Positions 10,178-21,663 of a stretch of 64,000 nucleotides of DNA are shown piece after piece (position 1 is the first letter of the stretch; every line of letters starts with the position of its first letter). The stretch lies in contig JAYGXS010000005.1 of assembly GCA_036362985.1 (NCBI GenBank), forward strand, positions 33,840,027 through 33,904,026. Reading direction: 5' to 3'. This stretch comes from Ligula intestinalis. Its lineage: Eukaryota; Platyhelminthes; Cestoda; Diphyllobothriidea; Diphyllobothriidae. A program made the position numbers and the translations under genes. The notes under the pieces were generated by a model that was not told the origin of the DNA, did not search any database, and saw nothing but the letters and a program-made list of their open reading frames with translations.

Positions 10178-10215
10178 TGGCAAACGATCGTTTTCGGTCA
10201 TTCATCGTCAGGCCA
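10178..10215 (-). ncRNA. Hammerhead-like motif, PLE-A type
   Basis: Minus strand: UGGC (stem I), CUGACGA core, a short UGAAUGACC where stem II should be, GAA, perfectly palindromic helix III AACGAUCGUU, U at the cleavage position, GCCA (stem I). Stem I is four perfect pairs. Stem II appears shortened by deletion (related copy 56192-56230 has UGAAUAACUC). It lies just downstream of, and in the same orientation as, the PLE-A coding remnant at 10314-10592. Confidence 0.5.
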
Positions 10216-10313
10216 GTACATGACATGGGGAATAAAATTGTTCAAGTAATTACAGCGATTATATAATCGTCAGGTTAGGGAAGGGGGGAGGGGGAGGAAA
10301 AGGGTGAGGATAA

Positions 10314-10592
10314 TTAAGCAGCTGCGTTTTCCCTCGTCTCCTGAACGCGGGCGCCTGCGCGGGTAGGACGCTGGTTGCCATGCCCAGATGAGACAGGGGG
10401 GATGTTCTCGCGGTCCGCGGATTGAGTTCTGTATGTCAGCCGCACAGCTTGCGTTTGACTATCCTCCGTAGCTTCGTCTTCTTTGGCTTCAGTAGGCGTT
10501 GGATTTCCGCGTGCAGTCGGCCAAGGGAGGCCGATGGCTTGAACCAGCGCCTTTTGGGCATTGATCTGAAGAACACAGCGTAAAATTTTCAT
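10314..10592 (-). pseudogene. Penelope-like element (A type) C-terminal remnant
   Basis: The translated segment INAQKALVQAIGLPWPTA aligns with ILCAQKAFVAALRLPWPKA at 31490-31939 and ILCAQKTFVVALRLPWPM at 57068-57313. The remainder is a low-complexity Ser/Thr/Glu-rich tail, as in those copies. This is the region after the GIY-YIG domain of a PLE protein. Upstream domains are missing. Followed in the same orientation by a hammerhead-like motif. Confidence 0.6.
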
Positions 10593-10704
10593 CTACAATC
10601 GCGTGCATAGTCAGTTAGAGGACACCCTCATCCGTCCATGGTGTTTTTGGAGCTCAAACTCAAGCCTTCACCGCAAGGTGGCTAATTTTAAAAACAGAAG
10701 AACA

Positions 10705-10790
10705 TAACCGACAAAGACAAGGGATACTAGAATGGCCATTTCTGCCTTATTGCCCTTGTCAGCTAGTCATACGCAATTCAAGTGTTACCC
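10705..10790 (-). mobile_element. tRNA-derived SINE, 5'-truncated
   Basis: The body (complement of CTAGAATGGCCATTTCTG) and the terminal CTTGTCTTTGTCGG are present on the minus strand. The tRNA head is not recognisable. Confidence 0.65.
10725..10768 (-). ncRNA. Decayed hammerhead-like motif in SINE (copy f)
   Basis: Stem I GACUAG/CUAGUA (five pairs), helix III AUGGCCAU perfect, GAA present. The core reads CUGACAA, with one invariant G changed, and stem II has lost a base (GGGC-AAUA-AGGCA). Predicted inactive. Confidence 0.5.
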
Positions 10791-10973
10791 AAGAAATTGG
10801 TGCCCCGCTCATTGGCAGGCCAACACTAGTCTAGTCGTGGCTTTAACATAATTGTGATCCTAACAACAACCCTGAACTTAACCCCCGACTACACCCTAAA
10901 ACTCAACTTGGCAACAGTAATGGACGAAGGCCTACATAAGCTACTTCACGTTGCTGTTATGTAAAGGAACTTC

Positions 10974-11550
10974 GGCAAGACTAGCTTATGTATGTCCACC
11001 CATTAATCCCTACTCCCTGCAAGCCTACCTATGAAAACAATGGTTATAAGGTTTAATGGGTGGGGAATTAGGATACACAGTGGAATATACTTTTATAAAT
11101 GCTAAATGCTTTTTTATTTTACTGTATTTAGAAGTGTTGTTGATTTATATTTGTAGATTTACCTAATCTGTATTATCGTTTAACTCATTGCGAAAAAACC
11201 TGATTATCAAATTGCAGGTTTCTTAAAATTCCCGAAAAATAGAAATGGTGGCTAGAAGGTCGTCTACTTCAACTTGCCTGAGGTCCAAATTACAGTTCTG
11301 GAGTTAGATTAGTAGAACTCGCGGCGCAAAGTGCCGTGCACACCTTGAAATTACATGCAGAACAACCTACTCCCAGCGGCCGCGGGAAGCAACTTCGACT
11401 ACATTTTTCCACTTAACACTTACTTCTAAAAATGTCCTTCCCTGCCTTTTCTACTTCCCCACCCCCTAAAACTCTTAAACCACCGTTTTTGCAGGACAAC
11501 ATGCTGGGACTACGGGTATATTAGTAGGCCTACATAAGCTACTTTTACCC
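10974..11550 (+). mobile_element. 575-bp MITE with ~30-bp terminal inverted repeats, copy 1
   Basis: Aligns along its whole length with 21089-21663 and 48642-49214. Left end like GGCAAGACTAGCTTATGTA; right end AGGCCTACATAAGCTAC, which inverts to GTAGCTTATGTAGGCCT. Shared internal landmarks are AGAAGTGTTGTTGATTTATA, a GTCTACTTCAACTT motif and GCGGCCGCGGGAA. No ORF. Extra copies of the right-end sequence lie just outside at about 10928-10945, so a second insertion or duplicated end may be present. Confidence 0.75.
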
Positions 11551-11876
11551 TAAACTTATTCTTTAACCGAAGTTCCCCATAATTTTGCCCATTGTGGGCT
11601 GTTCCTCTTCTCCAATATGTTATGGTGGCCACAGAAGTCATCCTTACCAAGATTTTTGATATGGACAGACACTATGACGTCTGTGCATTAATATCGATTC
11701 TCAGGTAATTGCAGCCTCTTCACATTATGAAGGTTGGTTTGATCCAATCGGGGATGCAAGGTTTTGTCCTCGTGGTGGGACCACAATGACCTTGATCCTT
11801 TGGTTTTAAGGCCACTTAAAAATGTTATCAGTGATAGATATGGGCTAACACAGCCACACTCCACTGGATAATTGAA
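11551..11876. other. Unassigned sequence between two MITEs
   Basis: No coding similarity or repeat copy recognised. Confidence 0.5.
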
Positions 11877-11878
11877 TA

Positions 11879-12337
11879 CAGCAGTCGCTGGTTATTAAGG
11901 CCATGTTTAAAAGGCCCAGCCGCGCATTAAGCCCAAATCAGCCTAAGGCGGAATTTTACCTAGAAAAATCTGCCGGCTAATAAGTTCAGTCGCCGGCTAC
12001 AAAGCCCAATTTGCCAAAAGGATAGAGTGAGATCCTAATCTGTCTGCGTGCCTGGAGAAGGACATCAAAGAGCACTTACGAGCGAAGTTTCCTTCAAAAC
12101 AACTGACAACAGACCGTTTTTGTAAACGTGTCGCAAATAATTTTTTGCTTTTGTTATTACGTAAAATACAGACAAACAGCATTCTTTTCTTGTGCATAAC
12201 CAAGCTCTACACATAATACAGTACGTATGTAATGTATAGTGCCTATCCTGCATTTGCTAATCAAGAACTAGGACTCTCCGGTTATAAAGCCTAATTTGGT
12301 CTGGGCCCGAGGTGAGCTTAATAACCGGCGACTACTG
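11879..12337 (+). mobile_element. pogo/Tigger-like MITE with TA target duplication
   Basis: Begins CAGCAGTCGCTGGTTATTAAG and ends with the near reverse complement CTTAATAACCGGCGACTACTG. It is flanked by TA at 11877-11878 and 12338-12339. The 459-bp length, CAG..CTG ends and TA duplication are characteristic of Tc1/mariner-pogo derivatives. Further GCCGGCTA/TTATTAAG-like segments recur internally (about 11930-12015 and 12275-12300). No transposase coding is visible. Confidence 0.7.
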
Positions 12338-12339
12338 TA

Positions 12340-14228
12340 CCACGGATACTTGTTGATTTACAGGTTGGCAAACCATGGAAACTTGAATTTGGCATCGTTA
12401 AAAGTTTCCCGTTTTTTGTAAACCTCCTATTTTTTAGAGCATGCAAGTATTGCGGAATTTAACGGTACCAAGAATTTTCGTGAGAGCTCTTTAGCTGCTG
12501 CTTATCGCTGCATAACATTCGGAACGTGGGAGAAAATACTAAATTTGAACTCGTAGGGAGAGAAATTCAAGGTGAAACTTGCCGCATAGGCAAGCTGAAT
12601 AATGTTGGCTAATTAAAACACACTGCGCGAAGTGCAGCTGGGAGAACACGTTTAAGATAAAGGGGGGAATAAATGTGTAAATGCGGGAGCTGGATGTCAC
12701 AAAGGTCAAGCTGGGTTAACCGCGTGTTCCACTGGTTTACAGAGGTCAGGTTGTAACACCCATGGCCTCCAGGTAGCGCAAAGTACGAGTTGTGTGTACC
12801 CGAACAAGTGCTTGAAGAGTTGTTTTGGAGTCTACTGCGTGACCAGTATCAATCACATTTTAGTAACAGATGTGCGCGGAATTCTGTTTTATTGCTTTAA
12901 AAGCAATCCATAGATCTGGCGGTGAAAGTTTGATTAACTGTCCATAGTCCCAGAATCCTGTCCTACGGGACCGGTGGTATAAGTTTAGGTTTTCGATAAC
13001 TATTTGGTTTCTTAGGTTTAGTTTAGTTTATTATACTGTAGTTTTCAGTTCAGTGCAGTTAGTCTAGTTTTGTATATAGTAGTTATTTAAGCATATTTAT
13101 CTGAATTAGGTGCTATCTCTTACGCTATTCACGTTATGCAACGAGAGGAAGCACTGTCAAAATTAAAAGATCAAGTTATTTTCTGATGTTTTCTCGATCT
13201 TCAAATTTGCACCAAGAAAAATATGTTTTAAACTTAACTGAATTAAAAATTTAAACTTATAAACTTAATAATAAACCAAAACTAATTTAAAATTAAATTA
13301 AAGTAAAACTAAAACTAGCCACGGGACAAGGAGCTGGAGTTGTCTAAGGTGGGCAACCAAGTTAACTTTGACCGATCTGGCTACCTATTGCCGCTGCTTT
13401 CGTCAATGTACTTACATCTGCAAATACAGACACAGCCTGGAGTGGCATGTACTGGCAAGTTGTCCTTTACGCTTGAAATAGGTAAAGGCTTTGTAGGACT
13501 ACTAAGTACGAGATCGGCCGCATCGCATGTACTTTCAATGCTACAATGAAGGCGTTGATTGAAGGTTCTTAAAATGTTTCAGCTTTAAAGAGTAAAAAGA
13601 TAAAAGGGGACTTTTTGGAAGTGACTATTTCTTAATTTTTAGCCCAAGGAGTTTGCTGTTCTTAAGGCAATGTACTCCGATTACTCATGCATCAACCGCA
13701 TGTTGAATAAGATGAGAGTCGTGCGGTACGGACTGACGCAAACTGCCACCACAATTTATCACTCACATCAGATGACTATTACTTTTTCTAGCATTTTGCA
13801 ATTTTAATGATTTTCTGCATATTATCTGAAGTCTGATGATGAACTTAGGGAACACCTTTGAAAATTCACTGAAAAAATTAATATATTTTCTCCATGAGCG
13901 CCTTCCCTTGAAATTACTTGTCTTGATATGCCTGCCATCCACTCCATGTATGCGCAACGATTTAGTAGGTAGTAGCTGAAATACAAAAATGAGCTTTTAG
14001 TCAGCACTCGTGTCGGAAGTATGATATAACGTACTTTGCACTCAAAATATATACTGCCAGTAGAACTACTCCTTTGTTGAATGGACAAGGTGTGGTTATT
14101 TCACGGTAGTTGATTGCATTGTGCTGAAATGTTCATAGAAGTCTCGGGTCCAACCCTAAAAAGTCATGTTTCAGTCATCCACCTCAAAGTCATTCACTTA
14201 TTAATGTCCAAAGTTATTTTCCTAATGT
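12340..14228. other. Unassigned AT-rich sequence
   Basis: Includes a TTTAGTT-rich stretch at about 13010-13080 and an AAACTTAA/AATTAAA-rich stretch at about 13225-13315. No coding similarity found. Confidence 0.5.
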
Positions 14229-14249
14229 ACATATATATATATATATAGA
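14229..14249. repeat. (TA)n microsatellite
   Basis: Short TA dinucleotide run followed by AT-rich sequence. Confidence 0.9.
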
Positions 14250-15700
14250 TTTATTTATATTATAGATCAGAAGGTGCATGCATTCCGAGTGATATGATAA
14301 AGAAAAAGGAGAGATTCCTCGGAAAATATTAAGACGCACGTGTGAATTTACGAGCTCGTGGCACGTGCTCTTCATCGGACGAAAAAGAGAGTGAGGGAGA
14401 AGGATTACGGTAGAAAGTTTAAGCGATCAGGACAGTTTATGTATAAGTGACAACGCTGACATGATTCCAAATGCTATAAGAATGAATAAACGCTCGTAGG
14501 ACCAACAGCCAAACCTCTTTCAAGTACCAACCTGAAATAGCCTTATATGGCACAGAGCATCGATTTAAACGTGAAGACGCCATAAAATACATATAAATGA
14601 AAAAATATCCCTTACCCAAAGTCAAAATCAGGTATTGTATGAAATGGCTTGCGTTTGTGCTCCATGTTAATCCCAACTGAAACCTACAGCCGGTCACTTT
14701 TTGTCAAAACGCAATTCGCAATATGCGTCTGTAGGCTTAGGAGGTATTTACAAGCTCAGACAAACTGCTAAAACGTTCCCTATTCCCCCTTGATATTCAG
14801 GGAACCATTTGTAGCGGCAAGATTTATAGACGTCATTAAAATGACGTTTTCGCGAGGCCTTTTTCCGATCAGAAGGGTGCTTAGGTAGATAGCAGTGAAG
14901 GGGGCTTATGGTATGCTAAGGTACTGGCTGGTGGCAGTTGGTATGGTCAGAGGGTACTACGTCACAGGCGAGAGCCAGAGGAAGCCCCTAGACTGTTAGC
15001 TGCTTGCATGCGTTTCTCGTCAGGTGTCCAGTTTGCGTGCTTTACTGTTAAACGAGACAAGGAGAGCGGTGGTTGTCTGAACTGCTAAAGTGTCTGGCAC
15101 CGCTCGCAGAGAGGTGAATCACCTCTTTGCCATGGGGTACTTAGCAGAAAACTGCGGCTGCCCGCCATAATAGAGCCCTTCTGACGCCAGCAGAGCAAAT
15201 GGCATTTGTGGCACATACAAAAGCTGATATGTAGTCCGATTCATTTGCCGCTTTGGCCACGTAAGGGGCTATTGGGAGAGCCAGATAAGTACTGGTTAAG
15301 TGCTCCGAGACCGGCAAAGCATAGAGAATATTGAACAGTGTTTTATTTATTTTTTATTAGGTTTCGTGTGTACAATGGTATGGGGCTGAACATTTTTAGG
15401 TAAAAAAGCCTTTTATACATCTCCACGCGTTCTTCTGTCCGAATTAGGCCGGCTGTGTCTGTCCTACTTTTTATAGTAGGCTGTTCGCCGTAAACTGACT
15501 ATAAGGCATGTGCTTTTGATATTGTTTGTTGTTGTAGCAGCCAAAAGACAGGATATACCTAAAATGGCCAAACACACCTTCTGTGTGATCACTCAGGCCC
15601 AGACCATAAACAAACTGTTTGAACGTAAATAACGATGTATTGCATACACACTTATCGTCTGAAGATCGGATAATCGAGAAAAAGACGACTTGATTGCTAG
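14250..15700. other. Unassigned sequence
   Basis: Anonymous sequence with only short ORFs; nothing recognised. Confidence 0.5.
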
Positions 15701-15714
15701 GACAACACATTTAT

Positions 15715-15760
15715 GCGCCTTACATTTCGAGATCCTTCGCGGATTCATCATCAGAAACAT
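15715..15760 (-). ncRNA. Hammerhead-like ribozyme motif, PLE-B type
   Basis: Minus strand: stem I AUGUUU, intact core CUGAUGA, stem II around AUCC-GCGAA-GGAU with further outer pairs, GAAA, a short UGU helix III, stem I AGGCGC. Copies at 54118 and 62632 have the fuller GAAACGUC here, so this copy has decayed at the cleavage site (A instead of C). It lies directly 3' of the PLE-B coding remnant and in the same orientation. Confidence 0.6.
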
Positions 15761-15795
15761 AGAATACAGTAATTCCTGCAAATATACAACGACAA

Positions 15796-16082
15796 TTAAC
15801 GGTAATTGCCTTTTTGAGCGTTGATAGTTTGTTGATCGGCATGTGGGCTCTGAATTGCCAAAATTTCATCACGCATAGTGGAGTCAGACGGGATGATCGC
15901 TCGGCTATCTAGCCCCCCCCCGTGTTGGCGTAAGACGACGCGGTGGCTTGTCCGTTCTCGAAGTGGCAACTTGATTTGGCCAAATTGAATCTCAGCACCG
16001 ATGATGGATTGGGCAACTCGTCGCTACTGTTTATGGATTGGGAGCCCATGAACCATGACTCAAGTAATTCATCATCGTCTTC
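15796..16082 (-). pseudogene. Penelope-like element (B type) C-terminus
   Basis: An open frame starts after a stop at 16083. It reads ELLESWFMGSQSINSSDELP, which aligns with RELLESWFSGPQAINKRNDL of the PLE at 57508-57774, and runs to a TAA at 15796. It includes the motifs LDSRAIIPSDS and QQTINAQKGNYR of the variable tail. In PLEs this part follows the GIY-YIG endonuclease. The reverse transcriptase and endonuclease proper are absent (5' truncation). The following 3' region holds a hammerhead-like motif. Confidence 0.7.
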
Positions 16083-16149
16083 TCAATTACTTCCTTGGAC
16101 TCGCATATTCGCTTGCATTAACAGTTCGAATAATTGCTGACCGACTCTT

Positions 16150-16310
16150 GTTTTTGTGGATGGGCTTTCACCGACCGTGGACCTTAATCTAATAGGTCGA
16201 GGGTTCGAGCTCTGGGTGATGCACTACTTTTAATTGGCTGATGATGGCTAATAAAGTGGAAAGAGTTCTGCCAGTCTCCCTTCTCTTTGCCAGCAATGTT
16301 CGCATGTCTA
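16150..16310 (+). mobile_element. tRNA-derived SINE, partial head
   Basis: B box GGGTTCGAGCTCT at about 16202 with part of the anticodon arm upstream (CCTTAATCTAATAGG). Then the body with hammerhead motif and the CTCCCTTCTCTTTGCCAG tail. The A box is degraded. Confidence 0.65.
16233..16277 (+). ncRNA. Decayed hammerhead-like motif in SINE (copy c)
   Basis: Stem I AAUUGG/CCAGUC (five pairs), intact core CUGAUGA, GAA and helix III AGAGUUCU (four pairs counting G-U). Stem II is degraded (UGGCU-AAUA-AAGUG). A G occupies the cleavage position, which hammerheads do not tolerate. Predicted inactive. Confidence 0.5.
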
Positions 16311-17520
16311 CATTACCAACCATTGTGCGGATAATAGTGGCGCTCGAGGGTGAGCTTCATGGCACAATGGGAGGAATATCTCTCGTTAAAAAGCGGTGAG
16401 CGCCCATCTGCTATTGTTAGAATTCGAAACGGGCAAGACAACCAGCTCGCGGTGCCGTGGGTTAGAGCGTTTTACTTCTAAGGAATAGGTGATGTGTTCA
16501 AGCCGCAGGTGTCGCAACATCTGGGGTTAAGCATAGCTGTTTGATGATTGCTAATAAGACAACCTTGGCGGTTGTTGTAACGTAGTGTGTTCCTGTGTCA
16601 ACGCCAGTTATGTCCCCCAGAAACGTGTTAGGAAGAGAAGGCAGAACAGTATAACAGCTAATACTTTGAGAAGAACTGTAATGTACTTTACTGTCAGTTG
16701 TACTAGTACATCAGCTCTGTTCCTGTGTGTCCAGCAGCCTGTGTTCTGTGGTGGGTCTTGTCTCGGCAGCAGTCTCTCGTCTAGGACAACAGAGTCTCGG
16801 GTCGGCGGCAGTGTCTTCAGCAACAGAGTGGCCACATTCAGCGTTGGCGGCATATTTAAGGGCCAGTAGTCATTGCTCCCCATTGGCTCTCTACGAGTGG
16901 CCGTGCGCGCGCTCGCTTACACGCACCTGTTCATCTGTTCTCAGCGTGACCTCACTAATAGCAGCAATCCGGCCCCAGGGCAGTCTCGCCTGCGCATGGC
17001 TCCTTTGTATTGACCTAATGTTCGCCCTCTGAAGGTCTCTTTTAACTGCAGGAACCAGTCAGTAAGGAGCCCCTGTTCTGGTACCGTCGGGATTGCCCGA
17101 GTGATAACTCGCGTCCGGGCTGTCCCATTAGCGGTAATACCATTCTTCCATGTTGTGGCTGCTGGCGGAGGTGGAGAGTGAGCTCCACGGAATTCGTATT
17201 GACCTTGTCGTAGGCTTTGTAAGCAATATTAATAAACAAACAGACAGACACACACGATGGATTTCAGGCAGGCGCTTCGCAGTCTTAAAACTATTATGAT
17301 GAACAATATTTTGTAATCCGACAAAGCCCATTTTGACGACACGATAATGCAAATAAAGCGCAATTTTCTGAAAATTAGTACATCAAATGATATTTCTTGT
17401 AAAGGGCTTCAATAAATCTTTTTTGAATTTCAAAGGGTATTGAAAATATATGAACACACATTCAAACCACCGAAGTAGCAAGCTGATGGAAGTAAAGACA
17501 CGAATTCCGGTGATCGTCTC
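16311..17520. other. Unassigned sequence
   Basis: Moderately GC-rich around 16700-17050 with overlapping anonymous ORFs on both strands. No recognisable domain. Confidence 0.5.
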
Positions 17521-17521
17521 C

Positions 17522-17585
17522 CAATTCTCTTCTTCTTCTTCTTCTTCTTCTTCTTCTTCTTCTCCTTCTTCTTCTTCTTCTCTTC
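17522..17585. repeat. (CTT)n microsatellite
   Basis: About 60 bases of CTT/TTC trinucleotide repeat with two interruptions (TCTCTT at the edges, one CTCC). The minus-strand ORF across it is a lysine-rich artefact. Confidence 0.95.
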
Positions 17586-18250
17586 AGTAGTAACTACTAG
17601 GTGGTCAAAAGGGTGCACATAATAAAACCGGTATTCTATGGTGACTAAATTACTATGACGTATTATGATTACTGTTAAAATCCCACCTTAGCAAACCTTC
17701 CTTGCCACGACCAAATTTCTTATGTACATTGCCATTTCATAAAATGCGCCACGTACTTAAATTTTTCTCGCTATTGTGTGAGTAAATTGTTTTGCGTTCT
17801 CTGATCCTTAAACGAAATTCTAAAATATTCTTTCGAATAGAAAGGATTACTTTAGTAGAGCTCCAACAGACAGTGTCCTTCAGCGACACCAAAATGTCAC
17901 CTTTTGAATGAATCTGTGTGTGGCCGCCTGCCAAATCTATTCCTTGTAAAAAATAACAACTTAAGAAATATGAATTTTTATCATCCCTTTTTGATGCTTT
18001 ATAAATGCAAGTATATTTTATAGGAAACACGAATAATTGTATGCTTTCGGTTATTACTTGGTGAAAAATTAAATTTATTTCACACTTTTTACATTTCAAA
18101 GGAGTTCTTTTGAAACAAGAAAGGGTTTATAATTATGAAACTTTTAAGACCGTGAATGACCCCTTCAAAAACTACACACGTCCAATTATAGATGCTTCTT
18201 TTAAATCATATGCACTGTTTTTCATCTTTCATAAACGGTTATAAGTCCCA
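17586..18250. other. Unassigned AT-rich sequence
   Basis: Nothing recognised. A 120-residue open frame on the minus strand (17737-18099) shows no domain. Confidence 0.5.
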
Positions 18251-18256
18251 CGTGTT

Positions 18257-18420
18257 AGTTCGACCATCGCAAGCGATGATTCCCACAATTTGCCCCAAAG
18301 CAGGGTTGGTGACTGTGGTCATATATAGTGAAAGTAGACGCGCCGCCATCTACCCCACTCGAAACCCTCTCGTCTGCATCAAACGGTGACAGGACAAAGT
18401 CGAGATGACCGACTAAACCA
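18257..18420 (+). repeat. Direct repeat unit 1
   Basis: Starts GTTCGACCATCGCAAGCGATGA and shares GAAAGTAGACGCGCCGCCAT with unit 2 at 18698-18850, an offset of about 443 bases. CATCGC(A/T)AGCGATG at the start is itself an inverted repeat. Confidence 0.75.
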
Positions 18421-18687
18421 CCAGCAACTCTGCGGCTGTTGGCGAGGCTCGAGGGTGAGCCCAAAGGAAAAGCGGGCCGAGGGAGTTCTGTTAGCGCTCG
18501 GTATATTTTCAGCAACAGGTGTGCACATACGAGCTGACCAACTTGTGAAAAACTCGGCGGCGGCAGCCTTGGTGGCTGCATTACAACCGACGCTTCAGCT
18601 AACTAAGCTCGGCCTCCCACCGAGAACCGGAAATGTAAGCGCACTTAATGAAATCTGCCAAACCCTCTAATAATTAAGTTCGCCTGG

Positions 18688-18850
18688 TGTGTGTGTGTGT
18701 GTTCGATCATCGCTAGCGATGATGTCCACCATTTGCCCGAGAGCAGGTGACTGAGGTCATGTCAACTGAAAGTAGACGCGCCGCCATCTACCTCATTCTA
18801 AACCCTCATCCGCTTTAACCAGTGATAAGCCGATATGACCGAGCAGGAAT
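18688..18850 (+). repeat. (GT)n and direct repeat unit 2
   Basis: A short GT run at about 18688-18701 leads into the second copy of the unit at 18257. It differs by scattered substitutions and small indels, so the duplication is old. Confidence 0.7.
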
Positions 18851-18984
18851 CAGGCGTAAGCCACTCTCTCCAGACGCAGCCAGAAGCACCACCTTACTTT
18901 GTCTTCGGTGACAGTAGACTTCTCGCGGGTACTACTGCACTGTCTGCGCTCACTCACCTATAACAGGTGTCTAGGCAGACCTTA

Positions 18985-19735
18985 GTTGGCCAGGACTGGT
19001 ACTGCTTACTTGTGCTACAGCTAGTCCTAATGCTTCTTACTAGGGTGTAGTTGAATGATAGTATTTGCTGGTACTATTACTGACTGTTTTGTAAGTCAAA
19101 AGTGACGCTGATTCGAGTCAGCACTGGGTTCATATCCCCCAATCTCAATAGTAGTACTGGTGCTAACACTGACGCCACCATTTGTCAGCTATTATGCTGA
19201 TTAAGCTGTCGCTAGAGCTCATACCCTTATGGTATTAACAAGAAGTGTGACTCTAGGATTAAATTATTTCGAGTAAGCACGTGCTTGGGACCCTGAGCAC
19301 AAGAGCGTTTGCCTTGGTTTCCGCACTTTCAACTCTATCCATCGATCTGTACGAACTAAGATACTGGTGCTATAGGTACGTGCCTATACTAAATGTACTT
19401 ATCAAGACCAGTAGATAGTCTACTGTAGGTACTGCCTGCGTGTACTTTTTAAGAAGTCACACCAGCTGTGCACTCTCAGTCTGTATGAATTAATAGTGAC
19501 GAGCATTTGGATACTAATAGAGCGTTTGTAAAGTAATATACAAGTCCTACCATGTCCTTATGTCATGCAGTTTGTCGTCTTTAGACTACCTATTAGCCAC
19601 TAAAATATCTACCCGTAGCTTGGACTTGACAGAACCTCTGCTCATAGCCATTTGCTCTCAGCAAGGATTGTGAATGTGGATTAAAGCTATTCCGAAGGAA
19701 TAACCTCACTGCACTAACTGTCCTCCCAGAGTTCT
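18985..19735 (+). repeat. Diverged tandem array, unit 1 (~750 bp)
   Basis: Segments at about 19020-19190 (for example TAGTGACGCTGATT-like and CAGCACTGGGT(T/G)CATATCCCC) reappear at about 19780-19950. A later segment (GATACTGGTGCTATAGGTA at about 19360; CTTATCAAGACCAGTAGAT) reappears near 20195-20270. The offsets of about 750 and 820 bases suggest a tandemly repeated unit with indels. No ORF. Confidence 0.6.
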
Positions 19736-20290
19736 GGAAACCAAGGCTGGTAGTGCTACTGATCTTTCCACTACTACTAACTAGGGGTGCAGCTGAGTGA
19801 TAGTATTGCTGGTGCTATTTCTGGCTGTATTATTAGTGGCGAAGTGACGCTGATTAAAGACAGCACTGGGTGCATATCCCCTCAATCTCAACAAGAAGTG
19901 TAGTAGTACAGGCGCTAGCATTCACGCTACCATTTGTTTGAGGTCAGACCATCATCTTTCTAAATGGGTGCGCTACAAGTGCGGTAATGGAGGAGAACAA
20001 TGTAGCTGAGACTGCAATGGGCTAAAAGCTTAGACAAGGCTTTAAGGGCTAGTCAACACTATCACAGCTAAGCAAATTTAAACTGAAAGGTACATTTGTG
20101 TGTAAACTGAGTAATGTGTTAACGGCCAGGTAAAGTTTAAGGTAGGTTAGATTAGAATTAATAAACTGCTGCTGATACATTTTACGAAGTTTGGGCTAGG
20201 ATACTGCTGCTAGAGGTAACCTGCCGTTCTTTGGGCTGCTAATTCTACTAATGCTACTTATTGAGGCCAGCGGATGGTATATTCTAGTAA
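19736..20290 (+). repeat. Diverged tandem array, unit 2
   Basis: Second copy of the unit described for 18985-19735, collinear with it but shortened in the middle. Rich in CTACTA/TACTGCTGCTA short motifs. Confidence 0.6.
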
Positions 20291-21088
20291 TGCATTCCTA
20301 TAATTGTATCAATAGTTGACATGCATCCTATTTTTGCAACAAGCATAACAAATGGGAATATTAGCTTACAAGCGTCCGAAATTTCAGCTGGGCTGATTTG
20401 TAAGACACCCAGGTGACCGTTAACGTCCGGTAGATAAGTGAGGCTCACGTAACGCTCAATGTAACGTTCTTTTAATAGCATACAAAACTGTATCATTTAC
20501 CTTACACGGATAATGTACAGCTTTCTATTTCATATATTGAAATGAAAAAATCCTACTGTTTGGCAGATTATTGCTTACGGAGTGAAGGCTTCGTACAAGG
20601 CCCGTAAGAAGCTCATGTTAAAGCCGGCGTCCTGTGATGACCATAATATCCTTAGATTACGCTGCACAATACTGAATTTCAGGATCCTAATTAAGTTGCT
20701 TTTTGGAAGCAAACAAACATTGATGAAAGTCAATTAATATTTAATCCAAAAGCAGGTCTACTGCATGATAAAGCGCGAAGACAATCACCAGTAAAATCCT
20801 ACGAATGAATTCCATTCTATACAAACGAAAATTTCAGAATTTTAGTTAAATTTTAGTTAGTTGCATCGAATACAGCAATTCCGCCCATCCTATGTTCGCA
20901 GTCAAGCTTTTGTGAGCTTTGACAGTTAAGGCATTTGAACACCGAGTTAAAGGACCTTACCTGCTTCTTATGACAACAATTTCTCGATTTTTCCTCTATA
21001 AATAGGTCGAAAATATCAACGGACAGCTGTCCAGAAGTAGGGGTTTTAAGTGCAGCATGTTTTACCCCGAAAGCTTGTAGAACTCTTT
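20291..21088. other. Unassigned sequence
   Basis: No recognisable coding or repeat structure. Confidence 0.5.
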
Positions 21089-21663
21089 GGCAAAAGTAGC
21101 TTATGTAGTACCACTCATTAATCCCTACTTCCAACAGGTCGTCCTACGAAAACAGTGTTTTTAGGGTTTTGTGGGTGGGGATTGAGGATATGCAGTGAAA
21201 TTTACTTCAATAACTGCAATGTGCATTTTTATTTTATTGCATTTGGAAGTACTGTTGATTTAAATCTGTAGATTTTCCTAACCTGTATTATTGTTTAACG
21301 CGTTGTGGAAAAACGCTATTATAAACTTGCAGGTTTCTTGAAATTCCCGAAATATAGAAATGGTAGTTAGGAGATCGTCTACTTCAACTTACCGGAGGTT
21401 CAACTTACCGTTCTGGAGTTAGATTAGTATAGCCCGCGGTGCAAAGTGCCGCACACAACTTGAAATTAAATGCGGAACAACCTACGCTTAGCGGGCGCAA
21501 GAAACAACTTCAACTATCTTTTTTCATTTAAAACTTACTTCTAAAAATTCCCTTCTCTGCCTTTCATATTTTCCCTCCCCCGAAACCCTATGATCACCGT
21601 TTTCATAGGAAAAGATGCTGGGACTAGAGGTATATGAGTGGGCCTACATATGCTACGTTTGCC
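21089..21663 (+). mobile_element. 575-bp MITE, copy 2
   Basis: Left end GGCAAAAGTAGCTTATGTAG; right end inverts to GGCAAACGTAGCATATGTAG. The terminal inverted repeats therefore extend to about 30 bases with GGCAAA at the tips. Collinear with copies at 10974 and 48642. No ORF and no clear target-site duplication. Confidence 0.8.

Noticed and set aside
17430..17618. Lysine-rich ORF on the minus strand
   Set aside because: It is the translation of the (CTT)n microsatellite.
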